From Fusobacterium_C necrophorum_A (GTDB taxonomy: Bacteria > Fusobacteriota > Fusobacteriia > Fusobacteriales > Fusobacteriaceae): a stretch of 48,597 bases of DNA. This document shows, piece after piece, positions 47,588 through 48,597 of the stretch. Every line of letters starts with the position of its first letter. The stretch's first letter is position 1. The notes beneath the pieces were generated by a model. That model worked only from the letters and a program-made list of their open reading frames with translations. It ran no database searches and had not been told where the DNA came from. The stretch lies in NCBI RefSeq assembly GCF_004134945.1, contig NZ_SBAP01000020.1, forward strand, positions 1-48,597. The letters run 5' to 3'. The translations under genes were made by a program, and so were the position numbers.

Positions 47588-48597
47588 ATGAAGTTTAATG
47601 GCTTAACAAACGAAGGAAAAGCATATTTAGCGAAAATAAAAACAAATCACGGAACAATAGAATTTAAAAGTATGAAATTTGGTGATGGAAGTTTATTATC
47701 TTATGAAAATCCAGAAACATTTAAAAGATTAAAGAACCAAAAGTCAGAAAAAGAAATTTTAGATAAAATTTCAAATGGAGACACAATAACATTAAATGCT
47801 GTTGTAGATAATGCAGCATTGAAGCATGGATATTATTTGAGAGAAATTGGAATTTTTGTTTCAGACCAAGGGAAGGAAATACTATTTTTCTATATGAACG
47901 ATGGAGATGAAACTTCATTTGTTCCTCCTGAGACAGATGGACCATATAAGGCTGAAATTGGAATCAATCTGGTAATTTCTAATGTGAAGAGTATTGTTGT
48001 AAACAATGAAGTTCCAGATTTGTATGTGACAAAAGCATTTGTTGAGAGAAAATTAAAAGAAAAACAGGATGTAATTGTATGGAAAAGTGGTGGGAATTTA
48101 GAAAAAACAAATTTGACAGAAAACGACTCGAGCAAATTGTTTACAGCAAAAGGAGCATTAGATTTATGGAATAAACTAACTTCTTTAATTGCAGAAAAAG
48201 AGCCTAAAATCTCTAAACTGAACGGATTTAATCTGTCAAAATCGGATGCGGATGACTTAGATAGCTCTAATACGCTAGCAACTTCTAAAGCAGTTAAAAA
48301 GGTTAAAGATGCTTTGAACAGATTGAATTTGAATTGGAATAGCATTACTGGCAAACCTAATTTCGGTCTTAAATCGGGGGAGTTCATGGAGGGACATAGG
48401 TTGGCGGAAAGCTTAGGAGTGAAAGAATACGCAGGCTTAATAAGCAGTTATGGACAAAAAATAGCAGGAAATGCTTACTATGATAGTAATACTAAGAAAA
48501 TGTTTTATTGCAAAGAAACAAATAGCTATACGTCCGCAAATAGCACATATTTCGAGCCGTTTGATAACAAAGAACTTCTCAATAGATTGAATAATCT
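47588..48597 (+). CDS. Tail fibre protein, 3' end outside the window
   Basis: The open frame gives 336 residues and continues past the end. It starts MKFNGLTNEGKAYLAKIKTN, contains KFGDGSLLSYENPETFKRLK and HGYYLREIGIFV, the collar-type N-terminus of gpH-like fibres, then repeats of the SNTLATSKAVKKVKDALN kind seen in trimeric shafts. The receptor-binding tip is missing, so host specificity cannot be judged. GGAGATGAACAG precedes the ATG at 47588. Confidence 0.9.
   Translation, partial: MKFNGLTNEGKAYLAKIKTNHGTIEFKSMKFGDGSLLSYENPETFKRLKNQKSEKEILDKISNGDTITLNAVVDNAALKHGYYLREIGIFVSDQGKEILFFYMNDGDETSFVPPETDGPYKAEIGINLVISNVKSIVVNNEVPDLYVTKAFVERKLKEKQDVIVWKSGGNLEKTNLTENDSSKLFTAKGALDLWNKLTSLIAEKEPKISKLNGFNLSKSDADDLDSSNTLATSKAVKKVKDALNRLNLNWNSITGKPNFGLKSGEFMEGHRLAESLGVKEYAGLISSYGQKIAGNAYYDSNTKKMFYCKETNSYTSANSTYFEPFDNKELLNRLNN

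Larger units (their letters stand above)
11963..48597. mobile_element. Prophage with lambda-type head, P2-type tail and plasmid-like replication (right end not in view)
   Basis: The block runs from the split small gene next to the host AlkD-like gene to past the window end. It carries recombinases, early genes, replication/partition, a lysogeny switch, packaging, head, tail and fibre genes in order. The left end lies between 11815 and 11963; no right end, attR, holin or lysin is seen. Most genes look intact, so it may be inducible. Confidence 0.92.

Noticed and set aside
47890..48387. 165-residue minus-strand frame within the tail fibre
   Set aside because: Antisense shadow of the fibre gene, which has a clear start and family features.

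Overview
The window reads as a chromosomal segment of a Fusobacterium (my inference). The DNA is AT-rich, a 5S rRNA tail opens the window, and it carries Kdo synthesis (an outer-membrane bacterium), MurE with a DNPR motif and a DapF-fold racemase of the kind known from fusobacteria. The overall GC looks more like the F. necrophorum group than F. nucleatum, but I cannot settle the species.

Region 1 (1 to about 11.9 kb) is host chromosome. After the 5S rRNA comes a rightward housekeeping run: HD-domain protein, B12-binding radical SAM protein, ung, murE, kdsA, a terminator, then a DapF-like amino-acid racemase. A leftward three-gene unit (6361-9074) encodes an ABC ATPase, a G3E-type GTPase and a cytosolic substrate-binding-like protein, with no permease. 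A small leftward gene and a divergent S24 repressor share an operator-rich gap, and the repressor is followed by a PhzF-family protein and an AlkD-like glycosylase.

Region 2 (about 11.96 kb to beyond the window end) is a large prophage. Its left arm reads leftward: a tyrosine integrase that is GC-rich against its surroundings, an AbrB-like protein, a small gene split across an A8 run, a large serine recombinase, many small early genes (MmcB-like, YopX, DUF2786), then a plasmid-like replication and partition block: a DUF3102-like protein, ParA and a winged-helix initiator whose gene carries 15-nt iterons (probable origin). The switch region (21.6-25.6 kb) has divergent promoters, palindromic operators, a Cro/CI-like XRE protein, an S24 repressor, and an Abi_2-family (AbiD/AbiF) HEPN protein followed by a strong candidate non-coding RNA. 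Two further candidate small RNAs lie at 13.82 and 21.70 kb.

Region 3 (27.5-48.6 kb) is the rightward late operon. It has a lambda-type head and packaging module (methyltransferase, two terminase-small-like genes, GpA terminase, portal, ClpP-type protease, decoration protein, capsid E) joined to a P2-type contractile tail (gpZ-like, sheath, tube, gpE/E', tape measure, gpX, gpD, gpV spike, gpU, gp25/W, J, I, fibre). A membrane-protein moron with its own promoter and terminator sits between the tail chaperone and tape measure. The fibre gene is cut by the window end; lysis genes and the right attachment site are not in view.

Most worth following up: the Abi_2 plus ncRNA pair, the iteron/ParA phage-plasmid-like module combined with two integrases of different chemistry, the three promoter-to-terminator small RNA loci, and the permease-less ABC/G3E cassette.
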